Shown: in pieces, positions 11,342 through 25,000 of the stretch
How the letters are laid out: each line of letters begins with the position of its first letter
Numbering within the stretch: the stretch's first letter is position 1
Source: Solen grandis
Lineage: Eukaryota; Mollusca; Bivalvia; Adapedonta; Solenidae
Length of the DNA: 64,000 nucleotides
Reading direction: 5' to 3'
Assembly (NCBI GenBank): GCA_021229015.1
Contig: CM037790.1
Location: 54,470,361-54,534,360 of the forward strand
Translations under genes and position numbers: made by a program
The notes under the pieces: model-generated
Databases searched by the model: none
The model's input: the letters and a program-made list of their open reading frames with translations, nothing else
Told to the model about the DNA's origin: nothing

Positions 11342-11936
11342 CTACTTATATGTAAGCATGCTTGCATTCTGCCAGAGTTCTGTCAGTTCATTGTGTAATT
11401 TTAATCCCTCTTCGTCAGTGGCAACCGAATCAAAAGTGTTATTCATGTAGGTAGTCCGTAGTAAATCTCTGATGCCAGTGGATAAACTTTTGAGAACATC
11501 TTTGCGTGGTGCTGCGAAACACACTAGGCAAAAATGATGACGTGTTTACCTAAAAAAACAACTCGATTAAATTCATACTCACCTGGCTACATTTCACTAG
11601 ACGATCTCCAATGAAATCGTTGAAAACTTCGACCTGAGACTGGAATACCAATCTGGAGATACGTTTCCTGTATGTCACATGCTATAACTACAGATTGTCG
11701 ACGAAATCGAAGCAACACTTTCAGCAAATTCTGCTGCAGTTTTAGTCTTTCACCTCACTGAGGGACAGTTTCTCATGCTTTTCCGAAGCATCAGACACAA
11801 TGCAGAATTTTGTCGTTGCCTTGTCTGGTCGTAAAATCGAAACATATGGAAGAAACAACTTCTGACGACTTTCATCATCTGTTGCTTTGTCAATGACTTT
11901 TGAGTATGCATATTTTAACTCATTGTCTCTATTCAA
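11342..11936 (-). pseudogene. BEL/Pao reverse-transcriptase fragments
   Basis: Two minus-strand segments (11936-11742 and 11524-11342) match the N-terminal fingers and the palm of a BEL/Pao reverse transcriptase. The first has a YLP-like LFLPYVSILRPDKATTKF segment leading to VSDASEK. The second has TTYMNNTFDSVATDEEGLKL, where the usual Y-V-D-D is replaced by Y-M-N-N. Loss of both catalytic aspartates and the frameshift between the pieces show the enzyme is inactive. Confidence 0.75.
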
Positions 11937-13380
11937 CCTTTTATTCTGTAATTTTCAATCGTTTAATAGGCATTTGCTTGTTGATGGTCAAATGTTTAAC
12001 AACGAATTAACTTTCAGCCTTTTCTTTCCATTTGATAAGAGTATGCCAAGTTACTTCTAGTTGCTGTCAGTGAACTTGGAACTGAGGATAATTTGTATTT
12101 GATGACCTATTGTTACTCAAGGATTCTCCCTCCTCGAAGAAGTTTCATCACAACTTCCATAAAGTTGATCTGTATGGGGTAATTTGTGATGTGGTTTCCT
12201 TTAACCATCTACCCCACATGCACACGCTCTTGTGTATTTATTTCCCATGTTGTTGCTCTATAAACATCTTAAATACACATTGCACTGCTTTGTTTTAGCC
12301 CGCCTATCTTCCGGTGACAGCTAACAAAAATGCTTACAGTTCCACAAACCATGACTCTTGTGACAAAACTTGCAACATTTTGGCTTTATCCATCATTTGT
12401 GCTGGCTGACTTAAACGTTGTGGCTGATTTCGTACAGCGTTTCCTCTGCCATGCTTTTAAAAGACGCTTCTTTGTTGACCCATACTATCATGAAATCTAT
12501 TGTTCTCGCCTTGCTGTTCTTGTACAGCCACCTGCTTTATTTTGATAACATTGATTGAAGCATCTTTTTTAGCAACGTAAAGTAGAATGCACAATTTACA
12601 AACTCACTTTCATGTTGTATCTCTGTCATTCCTTAGACTGTTATGTCCAACAAATAAGCAAAACGTCCCAGCTCTTTAATAATTCTGATAAGTCTAAAAC
12701 TTTCCAAGTCGTCGATAAACTATAAACATTACCTTCTAGTACCACCATACTTTCGCTCAAATACTGATTTGCAGTTTCATATGCCCGAGGAATTGCAAAG
12801 CTCAAGCTCCTTTACACATGTCAACGCTTCCTCACGAAGATATTGCTTCATTTGGAGAATTTTATTCTGCGGTGTAGCACGTGCACTATCGATGCATGCA
12901 TACACTGCAGATTTCCACGTGTCATGTTGTTTTGTCCCCATTAAACGACGGTATGGTTACTTTAATTTCTTCCATAAGGCCTTAGCAATATCTGACGCCT
13001 CTTTGACTTTTACTGGCTTATCTGACGAAATTATACAGTTTTCAAAACTACATGTCCTTTATATCCTTAAAATTGCTTCACACTGCTCTTCTATCACAGT
13101 TATTTCATCCAATGTTTCCAGCATATCATTTTTATCTTGATTCTCTTTATAAAACATCTGACACTGATCGTATTACAATGTCCATTTCTTCATCCGTTTG
13201 GTGAAGTAATTCTTTAATTGAATCTTTAAATTTTATCTCCTTACAAATCATGTTGTTTATTTTCATCCTTGTGAACATTGACTTGCATCGTGATTTGCTC
13301 ATTTTAAGCTCTGCCAGGCGAGACGCTTTAGAATGAGCGTTTTGTTCTTTTTCTACGGACAAAATGAAGATTATATACGA

Positions 13381-14690
13381 TAAAGTACATAGTTACAGTT
13401 TAAAAAATACGCTTACATCACTTTTTCATTAACGAAAGTCTGAAATATCAGTCAAAACCACCGTTGAACAACTGCTCCCAATCTCATTCGAATACCGTTC
13501 CTTTCACTTTTGGTAAAAATACACTTAACATCGATGTTTCTCAAGATGAGACCTCGATCTGCTACCAAATGTTCTTACGGCGGCATTAAATTATAACGAA
13601 ATTGGTTCTTTTCTCGACCTTGTTTTTGTAAAACGATTGTACAATTGCGATGTTTGGCGCTAACGATGCTCAACTCGATTTGCCTTTGTTACAAGGAATA
13701 TACGAAACATGATCAAGTCTATAATCGTTCTCTTCAGAGCATGCTCTAAGACGGTACATATCTCATTATTCGATAAAGCATTCGACGTGTAAGCGGATCG
13801 ATCCTAGTTCGAGTTCCTGTCTCTGCATATCTTTCTCGCCCTGTAGGATTTGCCGCCCAGCATTGAACCATGGCTTTATGGGCTCCGAGATCATGGTTAC
13901 TTTGTGATTATGATCTTAACTGAAAGCGACAATGTTTAAGAAAGACCCATCTGCTTTATTTTTGAGATCTGATCAGGCTCTGATCAGTACGCATGGGCAT
14001 GGCGTGGTCAAAGATTGATGGGTAGTTATTGAAGCATACTAGAAACGGAAAGTTTTTTTTTTCGATATTAGATCGGCTACAAGTATCGGGGGAGGGCTTC
14101 TAGGAACACAAAAGTCAAACCTATAGTATTTTGAGCTATTGATTACACCCTTGTCCCCTTTGATAATTTTGTTTCTATGACTTACCTCACTTGGAAACTG
14201 TAAATCATTTCCCCTGAAAACTAAGCAGCAGCGATAATCTCATTTATTTTTTCTTTACGGGAAAGTGTGAATATCTGAAATTTTAAACTGAATCATATCA
14301 TGTGATTTTCTAATATGCGTTTTCCTCATCTGTTTGTATATTAAAAATATATTTTCAATAGGTCTTTATGTTAATTTGTATATATTATATATTCCCCAAG
14401 TCTAACATAATTTATTTTTATGTCTTTAAAGTAACAAAAAGTCCTAGGAAAAAATATCATGGCTAATAGATTTGACGTACCTTAACTGAAGTTTGAGCAT
14501 ACATGTACATCCATATTCTTAAATGTTTTATGCACACATTGCGAAAATAGGTACTATCCGGGTTATATTATAATTATCAATAATGAATATTTGGAACCCC
14601 CACATATATATCCGGATATCTATTTAAACTTCTTTCTTGTTTATTATGCAGTAACATATATTACGGTTCTTTGTTCTAGAGACAGGTCTA
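13381..14690. other. gene-free stretch between the retroelement and the HEPN gene
   Basis: No supported gene. A B-box-like word (TAGTTCGAGTTCCTG) near 13806-13820 suggests a tRNA-derived SINE relic. The remainder is AT-rich intergenic sequence that would contain the promoter of the downstream gene, though I cannot point to a convincing promoter element. Confidence 0.35.
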
Positions 14691-14757
14691 CTCTGATGTA
14701 TTAGATGTTTACGAACACAACAGTAACCGGATTCTACCTGGAAGGGATGGCATACTT
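14690..14757 (+). other. possible 5' non-coding exon of the HEPN gene
   Basis: A relatively GC-rich segment ends in a consensus donor (CATACTT|GTAAGT) at 14757/14758. A good acceptor (TTATTTCTATTTCAG) ends at 15255, about 200 bp upstream of the HEPN ATG. Together they suggest a leader exon spliced to a coding first exon starting at 15256. The left boundary is a guess. Confidence 0.3.
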
Positions 14758-15462
14758 GTAAGTATTTTCATAGTGAGAATCTGGATAATAAGCTTATTCT
14801 CCAACCTGAAATAGAATTAATGTATTAAATTGTACATGTAGTATGCACATAGAATTTCATTGAAGTAAACCACATAACACCACTTGCAATTGCATCTAAG
14901 AAGTACAAACCAAACATGTTTTGGCTTTCATATTCACAGTTTATTCGAACGAGTATTTAAGTATGTCACGCCACGAAATTGTTGACAGAACAGAATATGC
15001 ATTTTATTCGACGTGAAAATACAGGGTATGTGAATAAAAAAAAGTAATGTCAAAATGTATGACAAAAAGTGAAATCTAAGCCTATTTCTTAAGTAGAAGT
15101 CGGCAAAATTCAGTTTTGTTTGCTTCCACACCACACGATTCATTATCAGTGTTTTTAATTGACTTTTTACCATAATCTATGTAAAGTAGCAGTTTTTTTA
15201 GGTTGATTCCATTTTTGTTAGAAAAGCAACTGTCAGATACTTATTTCTATTTCAGGTGAACTCTGGAATATTGTAAAATAAAGAGATTACATATAGGCAC
15301 TTTTGCAAAGGTTTTAAAAACCTTTTTGGAAAAGGAAAATTAGTAATCCCACCATAAAATCATTTCGTAGGCTAATATATATTTCCCATTCGCATTACCG
15401 TGAGCTATCCGGTGATAAAAATATTATAAGCTTAATATAAAATATTTAAACTATTCATAAAA

Positions 15463-16027
15463 ATGGAGGAAAGGACGTACCATAATAGGTTAGTTAACTT
15501 GTTGCTTAATACTTCCTCTAAGGTGATTCGGCGTGTGCTTCTTTTTCTAATTCAAACCCATAAAGATTACCGAGATCTGAATGACTTCTTGCAAAAGAAA
15601 AAAATAGAAATAGAAAGGAAAGGAATTGGCAAACTTAACTTGAAGACACTTTTTCCTACCAGACAAAGGCCGAGCGACTTAGGCGAATGGGACCTCCAAT
15701 TACTTTGTTTTATTGTTTGTGACATATTTAAGCCCGGGTTTATAGTCCAGTCGTATGTAGATGATTTAAGATGCATTCGAAATAGTTTGTGCCATGGCTC
15801 TAGTACTTATATATCTAAAGTTGATTATGAAGAATATGTAAGAAGAATAAGAGAGATAAATGATGAGTTGCTGAGCAGGATTGGCGATAAAAACTTCGAA
15901 CGTGAAATAGCTATCGAGACAGATTACATCATTCATGATAAGTTGGACATCTCCGGAGCCCTTGAAACTATTCGGGATTGGTATGAATTGGATGACAGTC
16001 ATAAAGAAAGGTGTTCATTTGATAAAG
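15463..16027 (+). CDS. first coding exon: DZIP3-type HEPN domain
   Basis: The ATG at 15463 has a good context (AAAA-ATG-G), and the 188-codon exon runs to a donor at 16027 (GATAAAG|GTAAGC, phase 1). The helical peptide starts MEERTYHNRLVNLLL. It carries a LFPTRQRPSDLGEWDLQLL segment at about residues 63-81 and the HEPN signature R106-N-S-L-C-H111 after DDLRCI. The FP...-D/W-D-x-x-L-L spacing and RN-x-x-x-H motif match the HEPN domain of vertebrate DZIP3 and the many bivalve DZIP3-like proteins (family knowledge). R-x4-6-H is the catalytic pair in HEPN RNases. Both residues are present here, so activity is possible but unproven. Continuing past the donor would add only a few residues before a stop. 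Confidence 0.82.
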
Positions 16028-19000
16028 GTAAGCCTTTTAATGTCAGTTGAGTCACTTTGAGGAGATTTTTTACACTGTTCATGAAAATACCATCGGAAAG
16101 TACGAAATTGTGAGCCACTTATAGCTTGTTTAAACACCCAGTGGGTGCTTTTGCCGACTGGCCATCCCAAGAAGGAAATTGTTGGTATTTCTCTTTATGT
16201 AATGTTCTCTCTTCGTATTTTCTTTTCTTTTCATTTATTTAGGTGGAGGTTGGCGGTTCCAAGTTATATTTACTTGTACCTCCTTCTGGAGTTAGTCATT
16301 TTAATGAATGTTGGATTCTCTTGGGACCTTTATGTATTTACTTATATTTCCAGGGACTTGCGTATAGTTCACATGATCACACGTGCCCAATTTAAGTTGT
16401 GTTTTTTTTTTTTGTTTTGTTATTTTTTTGTCATCGGGCGTTGTCCGTCATGTGCACTAAACGATTGGCTTCTGAACACTCTCAAGGGCATATTTAGTAC
16501 TTAACATTATGAATGTCTACATAAACTTTCGCATGACTTTGAGACTAGTGTATGTGGAATTTAGTTCTAAAAATAACCTTTTTGCACTCTAGAATATTGT
16601 TGACATAATCTTCATGTCTGTATGAATGAATTTTTTGATGGATGACTGTTACAAAGATTTTACATCACAACATCAGAAATATGATATGATGTGTTATTTA
16701 CTGAACTATTTCAGTAACATGTAACATAATTATATCACTATTTGTAGCAACATTATAATCAAATTCTTCAGAATGTCGCCGTCTGTAATACTTGTTTGCC
16801 TGACTGCATCAATATTTATTCATTATGGAAATAACTTCAATAATTATATAAAGACCGACATGGGTCGAGTACTGATTTGTACTTGAGTACTATTCGTGTA
16901 TTTTTTTGGTAATTGTACTTATGAGTTATGATTATGAGTACTGAATTTGTTGCAGTACTCGAGTAGTACTCAAGTAGTAACTAAGTACTTATTAGCACTG
17001 GGATAATTTATTAGTTGGTCTAAAAAATACAGCTTATATTTAATGCTGATTTCTGAACTAGAAAACAATGTGCACATCATATACTATATTAATAATATTA
17101 TGTTATAATATGAGCAAAACAATGATTATGGCATCACTATATACATTCAGAATAAACTTTTCAGACGTTTGTCTTCTACCAGTCAAGTAACCCAATTTTT
17201 ACTCGCATAGAATGTGGCATCGAATAATCATCTACTGCTCAAATGTACTATCCTTAAGGCGGCATCTACCGGTACGAAATATTTCCCCTTAAGACTATAA
17301 TTTGCTCAACTGTTTTGTTATGTTTGTTCATAAATGATTACATTGTGAATGTTTAACATATTTACTGCCTGCTATAATATATTAAATCTTACTGATATAT
17401 TGGAATTCACTGCATTTGATTTATTAATTAGATTATTTAATTTATTTTTTAAAACATTGAATTACTCATTAAATACTCATAAGTACTGAGTACTGTAGGT
17501 TCAGTACTTGAGGAGGTACGAGTACAGATATTTTTCCGAGTACTGAGTTCTGGCGAGCACTGGTAAAAATGGTACTTGTACTCAAAATACTCGAGTACGA
17601 GTATCATATGCCTGTATAAAGATATAGTTGTACGTATCATTATCAATATTTAGTTTTATCATGAAAATATGCTTTAACAGCTGTTTCCGGATTTCATAAT
17701 CGTCACGTATTTTCTTATATTTAAAAGGATGCACATAACTATATTATTCCAAGTCACTCGTGTGTTCCATGCTTTGATAAATACATGTGACGTTATTTCT
17801 TAGTCTTAATATGATTTCATAATATTTGATGGTTTATTTTAAATTGCCGTTGCTTTCATCCCCATATATTGTTATCGATAATTTTAAATGAAATTTACTT
17901 ATTTGTAAATATGTATTTTTTACTGTTGTGTTGATAATGTATGAGAAATACACTATTTTTTTTCTATTTTGTTTATAATGATTTTAATGTTTTTGTTTCA
18001 TGCATATATTGATTTTAAGCATGATTATGATGTACTTTACGAATATGTTGTGTTATGTTCCTGCTTACTTCTGTATACAATCGTGTTTAGACTTTTTCTA
18101 GGCAGTCGATATATGGTCATCTTGTGAAACATATATAACATATGTGAAATATTGACGGTATAAACACAGCACGATGATTCACCCATCAATAACTTTTGAA
18201 TTGCTAAAACGTAGATATCCTTCATAAATATAAATTTGTTTAGATGCTGCTTTTATCTTTAACTGAAAACATTATACATAAGTCATTTTTGATAAACATT
18301 GCAAATGGTATACAGACTTATACAGATTTGTACTTAAGAGAACATTGTAAGTACTACCCAATAAACGAATTCCGTTGCGGTTTATATTCGATGATGAAAA
18401 TCCTTTTCGAAATCAACAAAAAATATTGGGTTTTAGTTTAAACTTATTTGTTTTCTTAGACTGAGAAAGTTATTGTAACTAAAACTAGTCCCTCTCGAAG
18501 GTTCCTGAGTTGGACCAGTACTTTGCGCTTAGGAAGGTCATTTTATCTTCAGAAGGGTTAGACCCATCGAATCCACCGTCGGTTATGTCACTATTGCGTG
18601 TCGGCGTTTATAATTTGGGGTGTAAATAAGCACATTTTCGGGATTCGATCAAATATATATTCATTACCAGGTTGCGTACATTAAATAAAAACTAGCAATC
18701 CAATCAGATACATTTATACGAATTAATAAATATATTATATAATAGTGATAAATCACTTATATGCTCTTACATGTCTCTCTTCCACAAAGTATTGTGTTGC
18801 TATATTTTAGTTCATAGACAGGCTTTAGAAAAGTTGAAAAGGGACCCATCAAAAGGTACAGCCGCCACTCCAGGTGAGTTTAGTTCTACTTAATTTATAA
18901 TTAAATTATATTTACATGTACTTAATATATTTATATGTATACATAAATAAAATGCAAATACAGTGGAAACTCCCTAAACCGGACACCCTCGGGACCAGCA

Positions 19001-22000
19001 AAAAAGTCCGGATTAGAGAGGATTCCGGATTACGGAGGTTTTGTAAATCAGACTCAGCTGTTGTTGTGGATGATGATGTTGATGATGATATTTTTTCTTA
19101 ACTTTTTCTTAATAGATCTTTATTGCCATAATTATATTTTGAACATAATACCCACTCTATTTTTCTCTCAGATTTTTTTAATAATCACCTGCTATACTCT
19201 CATTCTTTTTCTCTCTGTTTTTTTCTTTCATTCTTAAAAACAAAATAAAGTCAACATTGTTTTTATAATTTTATAAACATAAATCACACTTGGACATATG
19301 TATGATTACAATACATGTTTCAAGCAAAAAAAACTTATGCAGCTTTATACATTATAAGCAACACTGATATGCAAAAATTCAACATATTCAGCTTTTTAAT
19401 GGATATTAGAACTGTCACCATACTGTGACATGAGCTTATGGCAAATTACCCATAAACCTTATACCTGACAGTCCGGACGATTATTATTTCTTCCCTTTCA
19501 TCGCGTTTTTATGAGGGTCCGGTTTAGGGAGTTTCCACTGTATTCAAAACATTGTTTAAACAATCAAAGTGACTGAAAGTAGTGGGCTGTCATTAAATAT
19601 GTCTTTGACACCATATCAAAATGGATTCATTTAGGATAACTCAAGTCATAAGCAGACATAGCCGGGCTTTAATGGCTTATCTAAAAAAGTGTATCTATAG
19701 CATAAATACACACCCAATTTCTGCTATGTAAACTTACAACTTTCAGAAACTAAACTGATCCTTAAAGTGGAGAACTGTGCCGCAAAAGGTTAATGTTATA
19801 AACAGTAAACGATCAAAAAGTGAAGTTCTTGATCCCCCAACTGATACCGAAACTGTAGAGCTGAGTAGAATTGTTGAAGAAGCATTTATTGAAATACTAG
19901 ATGAAGGACAGGTGGTGGTCAAATCTGACGTAGGATGTGTGATACTAACTGTCAAGTCTGGATCGTTTGCAAGCATAGAACAACTGTGGACAAAGTGCAT
20001 GAATGGTGAATTGACAAAAGCATTCGACACTTTACAATCTCACCTTAGACAGATCTACAAAAACCAAATGGAACTCGAGGTAATAGTGCCGGAGCATGAA
20101 TTCTGGGAGGTCATTGACACAATTGGTACGTTAACATTTATTTACATTCTATGTGTTCCCGTCAATCGGTCCATTTACTGGTCAGCATTATGAATTACCG
20201 AATGTTTTATTGACATGAAATTTATATTTCATAGTCATTTTACTTATTGATAAATGCATTAATAAATATGTAAAAAAAATGCATTTGCTTCTGCTTGCAT
20301 TCAAACGGAATATATATTTTTTTTTACTTGATTTATTTGTTTAAAAAGTTACGACATTTGATGTTTATGCATTACGTATGTTGAATTGTGTCCAGACTGC
20401 CTTATGCACTGAAATCAATAAGATTGAACTTAATTCATAAATCATCCCAAGTCATTTATGTCAAAGTGAATGTTAACATTTATATTTGATTTTGTTCGGG
20501 CTGATACTTCAACGATTTGACGACAAATGCAAAGTATGCATGGCAGTATCAGTATTTTCTTTTTATTTTATGATAATAGACATATATCTATTACTGTTCC
20601 CATTCTATGTTTAATTTTAGATTTACTTGATTTATCATATTTTAATACTTAATCTGTTATAACAACGTTTCCCGTGAGTTTTTTAGATACCAAATATTTC
20701 ATAACGATATTACCCGTGACTGATACATTGTTATTCCTAAGAATGTGATTGTGTCCTATATAATATCATGGAAAGTTTCTTATTCTGGATTGATACGGAA
20801 TTTGGAAATGTAAATGAAATAGCTTGAAATCAAAAAGTGACCTAAGTGATTTATCATATCATAAAGAAAATAGATAAACGTCTGTGTAGTGGTAATGTGG
20901 TGCTATTTGTGAGTATATCCTTTAAAATTATATTTAATTTGTTCAGCTATTCAGTTAAACCTGGAACGTCCAGTATAAAGTGATGCAGTGTAAATATATC
21001 TTTGAGATGTTGGTGTTACAGAAGAATTGATGGGATCCCCTAATCGGTCCTGCCTTGAGGGAAACGTGACGAAAGTCATCACACGACACTCTTCTGAAAA
21101 CGGGACGGAGATTGAAATGGTCATACAACCTCATTCAGAGAAACAACTGGAACATATGAAGGAATATAATGCATCCGGAAAACTGGACGCTAGTCTAAAG
21201 AAAATGGCAAAAAGACTTGAGGAACAATTTAATCTAGAAATGCTCACCGTCAGTTCTAAATTCAGTCTGCAAGGAACTAAAGGTAAATACCGAGTAGCAT
21301 TTTTATATTGAAATATGTGAATCTGTTGGAACTCTTTCCTTTGGCTCGACTTCCACGAAAGCAGAAGGACGTAGATCTCGATTAAGCAAAGTCGTTAAAT
21401 GAATTTCTCCCGTCGATCAGCGTATAATGGTAGTTCCAGTTTGTAGGGTATAAAGGTAATGAGACTAGGTAACTGAGGTATATTTCGTGGGATGTAAAAT
21501 GCAGGCAAAATGGTTCGGTTTGAATAAGTATTGGCCATGTAAAGTTCACTTACTTTAAACCATTTTTAGAACCTCATTCGACTGGTGTCACTATTGTAGT
21601 TAAAATATGTTGGTTATAGGGAATTTAATCTAAATGCAGTATAGTTGATTTGATATAATTCTATAGACACAAGCCGGATAGAGGAATAGATGTGCGCATT
21701 AATGATATCTGCTAGAAATAAGCTTAACGTACTTTTATCATCATAAGCTCAGAGTTAGACCTTAATAACACATTGTGACGTGTACCGTATTTGCAGTGTA
21801 AATTATGATAAAAAAATAAAGACAATGGCTCACAAGCGATTTGAGCACATATATACGAATATTCGAAATTATAATAGGAAGGTGCTCCAGTTTATGCGTT
21901 GCACTATTTTAATAGTATTTGAGTCAATTTCTCAGTATGAGAAAAAATGTGGCTTTCAGCTTCATATAACGTCAAATGAAGTTCATCTTCACAGAATTTA

Positions 22001-25000
22001 AAATACACATGGAGGCTTATATTCTCTCAAAAGGTCAGCTCCCTAACTCATCTTGAAACGATTTCATAGGTATTTGAAATGTGTCGTCAATGGTTTGAAT
22101 TTTGGATTCGCCATAAAACCTTGGAAAAACAGACACCGGGATGCACAAACTAGTGTGTAACATATACATTCTGTGAAATTTTCATGAAAATCGGTCCATA
22201 AATAATGGCTGTAAACCGCGTAAAAACTTTTCACCACAATGTCACGTTGACCTCATATGACGTCATATGCACATGGTAATCATTGAAATGAAAATTTCAG
22301 TACCTGAAGAATTTGTCAAAAAAATATTCATGGACGTGAGACCTTTGCAACATATAGAAATTAACGCGTAGAAAAATAAAAAAAAATAAAAAGAAGAAGA
22401 AGAACAACAACAAGATTTCATTCGTTGATACGAATGATAGGACATTTTGCTAGAATTGTCGAACATAAAAACGTAAAGAAATATAAAATTTCCGACCTTT
22501 TACTTACATTCATATGAGGTTATCTTCCATGAACTTAACGTAATAAGCCGTTAAAATTAGAACATATGGTAATCATAATTAAAATTCAATTATTATTTTG
22601 ATATCACTTTCTTATAACTTGACCATTTCAGTAATCTAGGTACCACAACAAATGTCTTGAACATCCGTTCAATTCGGTTTCAATATAGTTGTGTCAAGGT
22701 TCATAGGTTTATATGATAGAAGTCATTTAACCTATGGAAATACAAGTGACATTGTTTCATAGGATCTAATGCTGCACCTTCAATTGAAGTTTATGCAAAT
22801 CAAGCAAACATATAGCCCGCAGGTACATTTCAAAAAGAATGTCTTTTTGACCTCAAAACGTCATATGAAAACACATGGTTTTCGTTCTCTCAGAATGTAA
22901 GAAAGTCTCTGAGACTAATGTTCAGGCCAAAATGCAGCTTTCTAACTCATCTGAAAGCGATGCATACATATTTAAAATTAAAACGTCAATGGTTCGAATT
23001 TGAGATTCGCCATAGAACCTTTGCCTTTTCGAATGTGAAAAAATTAACACCGTGATGCTCAACTAGAACGTAACGTACACATACTATGAAATATAACTGG
23101 AAATCCGTCCAGAAATAATCGCTGTAGACCGCGTACAAAGTTTCATAGAAGACTTCCTATTTGACTTCATATGACGTCTTAGGCATACGAATATCAGTAA
23201 AATGGAAAATTACGTATTTGAAGTATATGCCCTTAGATCTTCATGGTCCTTGGACATATACATATAAACATTAACGTGTAGAAATAAGAAATTCTTTTTG
23301 AAATTATGACGTCATGTGAAATCAATTGACGTTCATACATGCAGAATGTAAATAAGACGTCAAAACTTATATTCTGTCAATATATCAGCTTTCTAACTCA
23401 TCAGAAAGCGAATTCATAAGTATTTAAAATTTGAGGTCAATGGTTATAATCTTTGAATTTCCATAGAATGTTACTATCTGCGAATTTGGAAAAACAATGG
23501 AAAAACGGACACCAGAATGCACAACTAAAAGGTAATGTTCACATATTGTGAACTTTTCAGGGAAATCTGCCAAGAAATAATGGTTATAAACCGCTTGGAA
23601 TTTATTGTAGACGACGTCAAGGTTGACGTCATATGAGGTCACGACCTTTATTGAAATGGAAAAGACAGTAGCTGTAATATATGCCATTAGATTTTCATCG
23701 TCCTAGGACTTTTGCAACCTATAAAAACTTACGTATAGAAATAAAAAAAATGCGATTAGACCTTATGAAGTCATATGTCGTCAAATGACGTTCATCTTCA
23801 CAGAATGTAAAACATTGGAGGCTTATAATGTGCCCAAATATGTTCTGTCTATCTCTTCTGGAAGCGATTTTGTGTTCATTTGAAATTTGACGTCAATGGT
23901 TCATATCTTGGATTTGCCATAGAACATTTGCCTTTTCGAATTTGAAAATATGGACACAGGGAAGCATAACTAAAAAGAAACATATACATTCTGTGATTTT
24001 ACGATGGAAATCGGTCCAGAAATAATTCCTATAGTCCGCGTACAAACTTATGTACTTAACGTCAATTGTAACGTCAAATGACGACAAAGGCATACAAAAA
24101 TCATAAAAAATGAAATTTTAGCGTCTGAAGTATATGCCATTAAATTTTAAAGTCCTTGAACTATTACAACATATAGAAGTTTACACGTAGAAATCAGAAA
24201 TTCGTTTTGACCTTATGACGTCATATGACGTCAATTGACTTTCATTTTCGCAGAATATAAAATATCCATAGAGACTTAATATCTTAACTTTAATATCTTC
24301 TGGAAGCGATTTTTACGCATTTAAATATTGACGTCAACGGTTTAAATCTTGGATTCGCCATAAAACCTTTTCGAATTTGGAAAAATGGATATCGGAATGC
24401 ACAACTAGAACGAAATCTATACATTCTGTGAAATTTTGATGAAAATAACAGAAAGAAATAATAGCTATAGGCCGCGTATACACTTTTTTAGACGACGTCA
24501 AGTTTGACGTCAAAACACGTCATAGACAAATGAAAATCAGTGAAATGCAAAATAAACTATGTGAAATATATGCTGTTTGATTTTCATGGTGCTCGTACGT
24601 TTGCAATATATAAAAGTTAACACGTAAAAATTAAAAATTACTTTTCAGCTCATGACGTCATTTGACGTTCATCTTTTTAGAATATAAAGAAGACCTAGAG
24701 GCTTATATTCTGTCCAAATATCAGCTTTCTAGCTCAGCTGAAAGCGATTTTATACGCATTTGAAATGTAACATTAATGGTTCGAATCTTGGATTCGCCAT
24801 AGAACCTTCGCCTTTCCGAATTTTGAAAAACGAATACGGGATACACAATTAGAGTCTAACATACACATTCTGTGAAATATTGATGAAAGTCGGTCCAGAA
24901 ATAATGGCTGTAGTTCGCGTACAAACCTTTTCACCTTTCGTCATATCTGACGTTATATAACGTCATATGAATATGAAATTCATTGTATTCAAAAGCTCAT

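Larger units (their letters stand above)
9840..13380 (-). mobile_element. decayed BEL/Pao LTR retrotransposon (gag-pol remnant)
   Basis: Reading the minus strand from high to low coordinates gives the BEL/Pao order. A charged gag N-terminus lies at 13362-13147. A CCHC-type knuckle follows at about 12384-12331 (C-K-F-C-HKS-H-GLWN-C). Reverse-transcriptase pieces occupy 11936-11342, with an FCIVSDAS segment and the catalytic YxDD box changed to YMNN. The Pao/RNase H block lies at 10981-10733 (words VVPLSFVSIPRLELMAAV). The integrase zinc-binding region is at 10455-10132, ending CTECRR. Integrase core pieces lie at 10100-9845 ([28 protein letters not shown] split across frames). Every block is interrupted by frameshifts or stops and the RT active site is lost, so the copy is dead. 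I did not find LTRs. Confidence 0.85.

Noticed and set aside
12769..13140. 123-codon plus-strand frame
   Set aside because: It is the antisense shadow of the gag region of the minus-strand BEL/Pao remnant.
16145..16504. 119-codon hydrophobic frame after the HEPN exon
   Set aside because: T-rich composition gives the hydrophobic translation. It sits in the intron after a good donor and shows no recognisable membrane-protein pattern.
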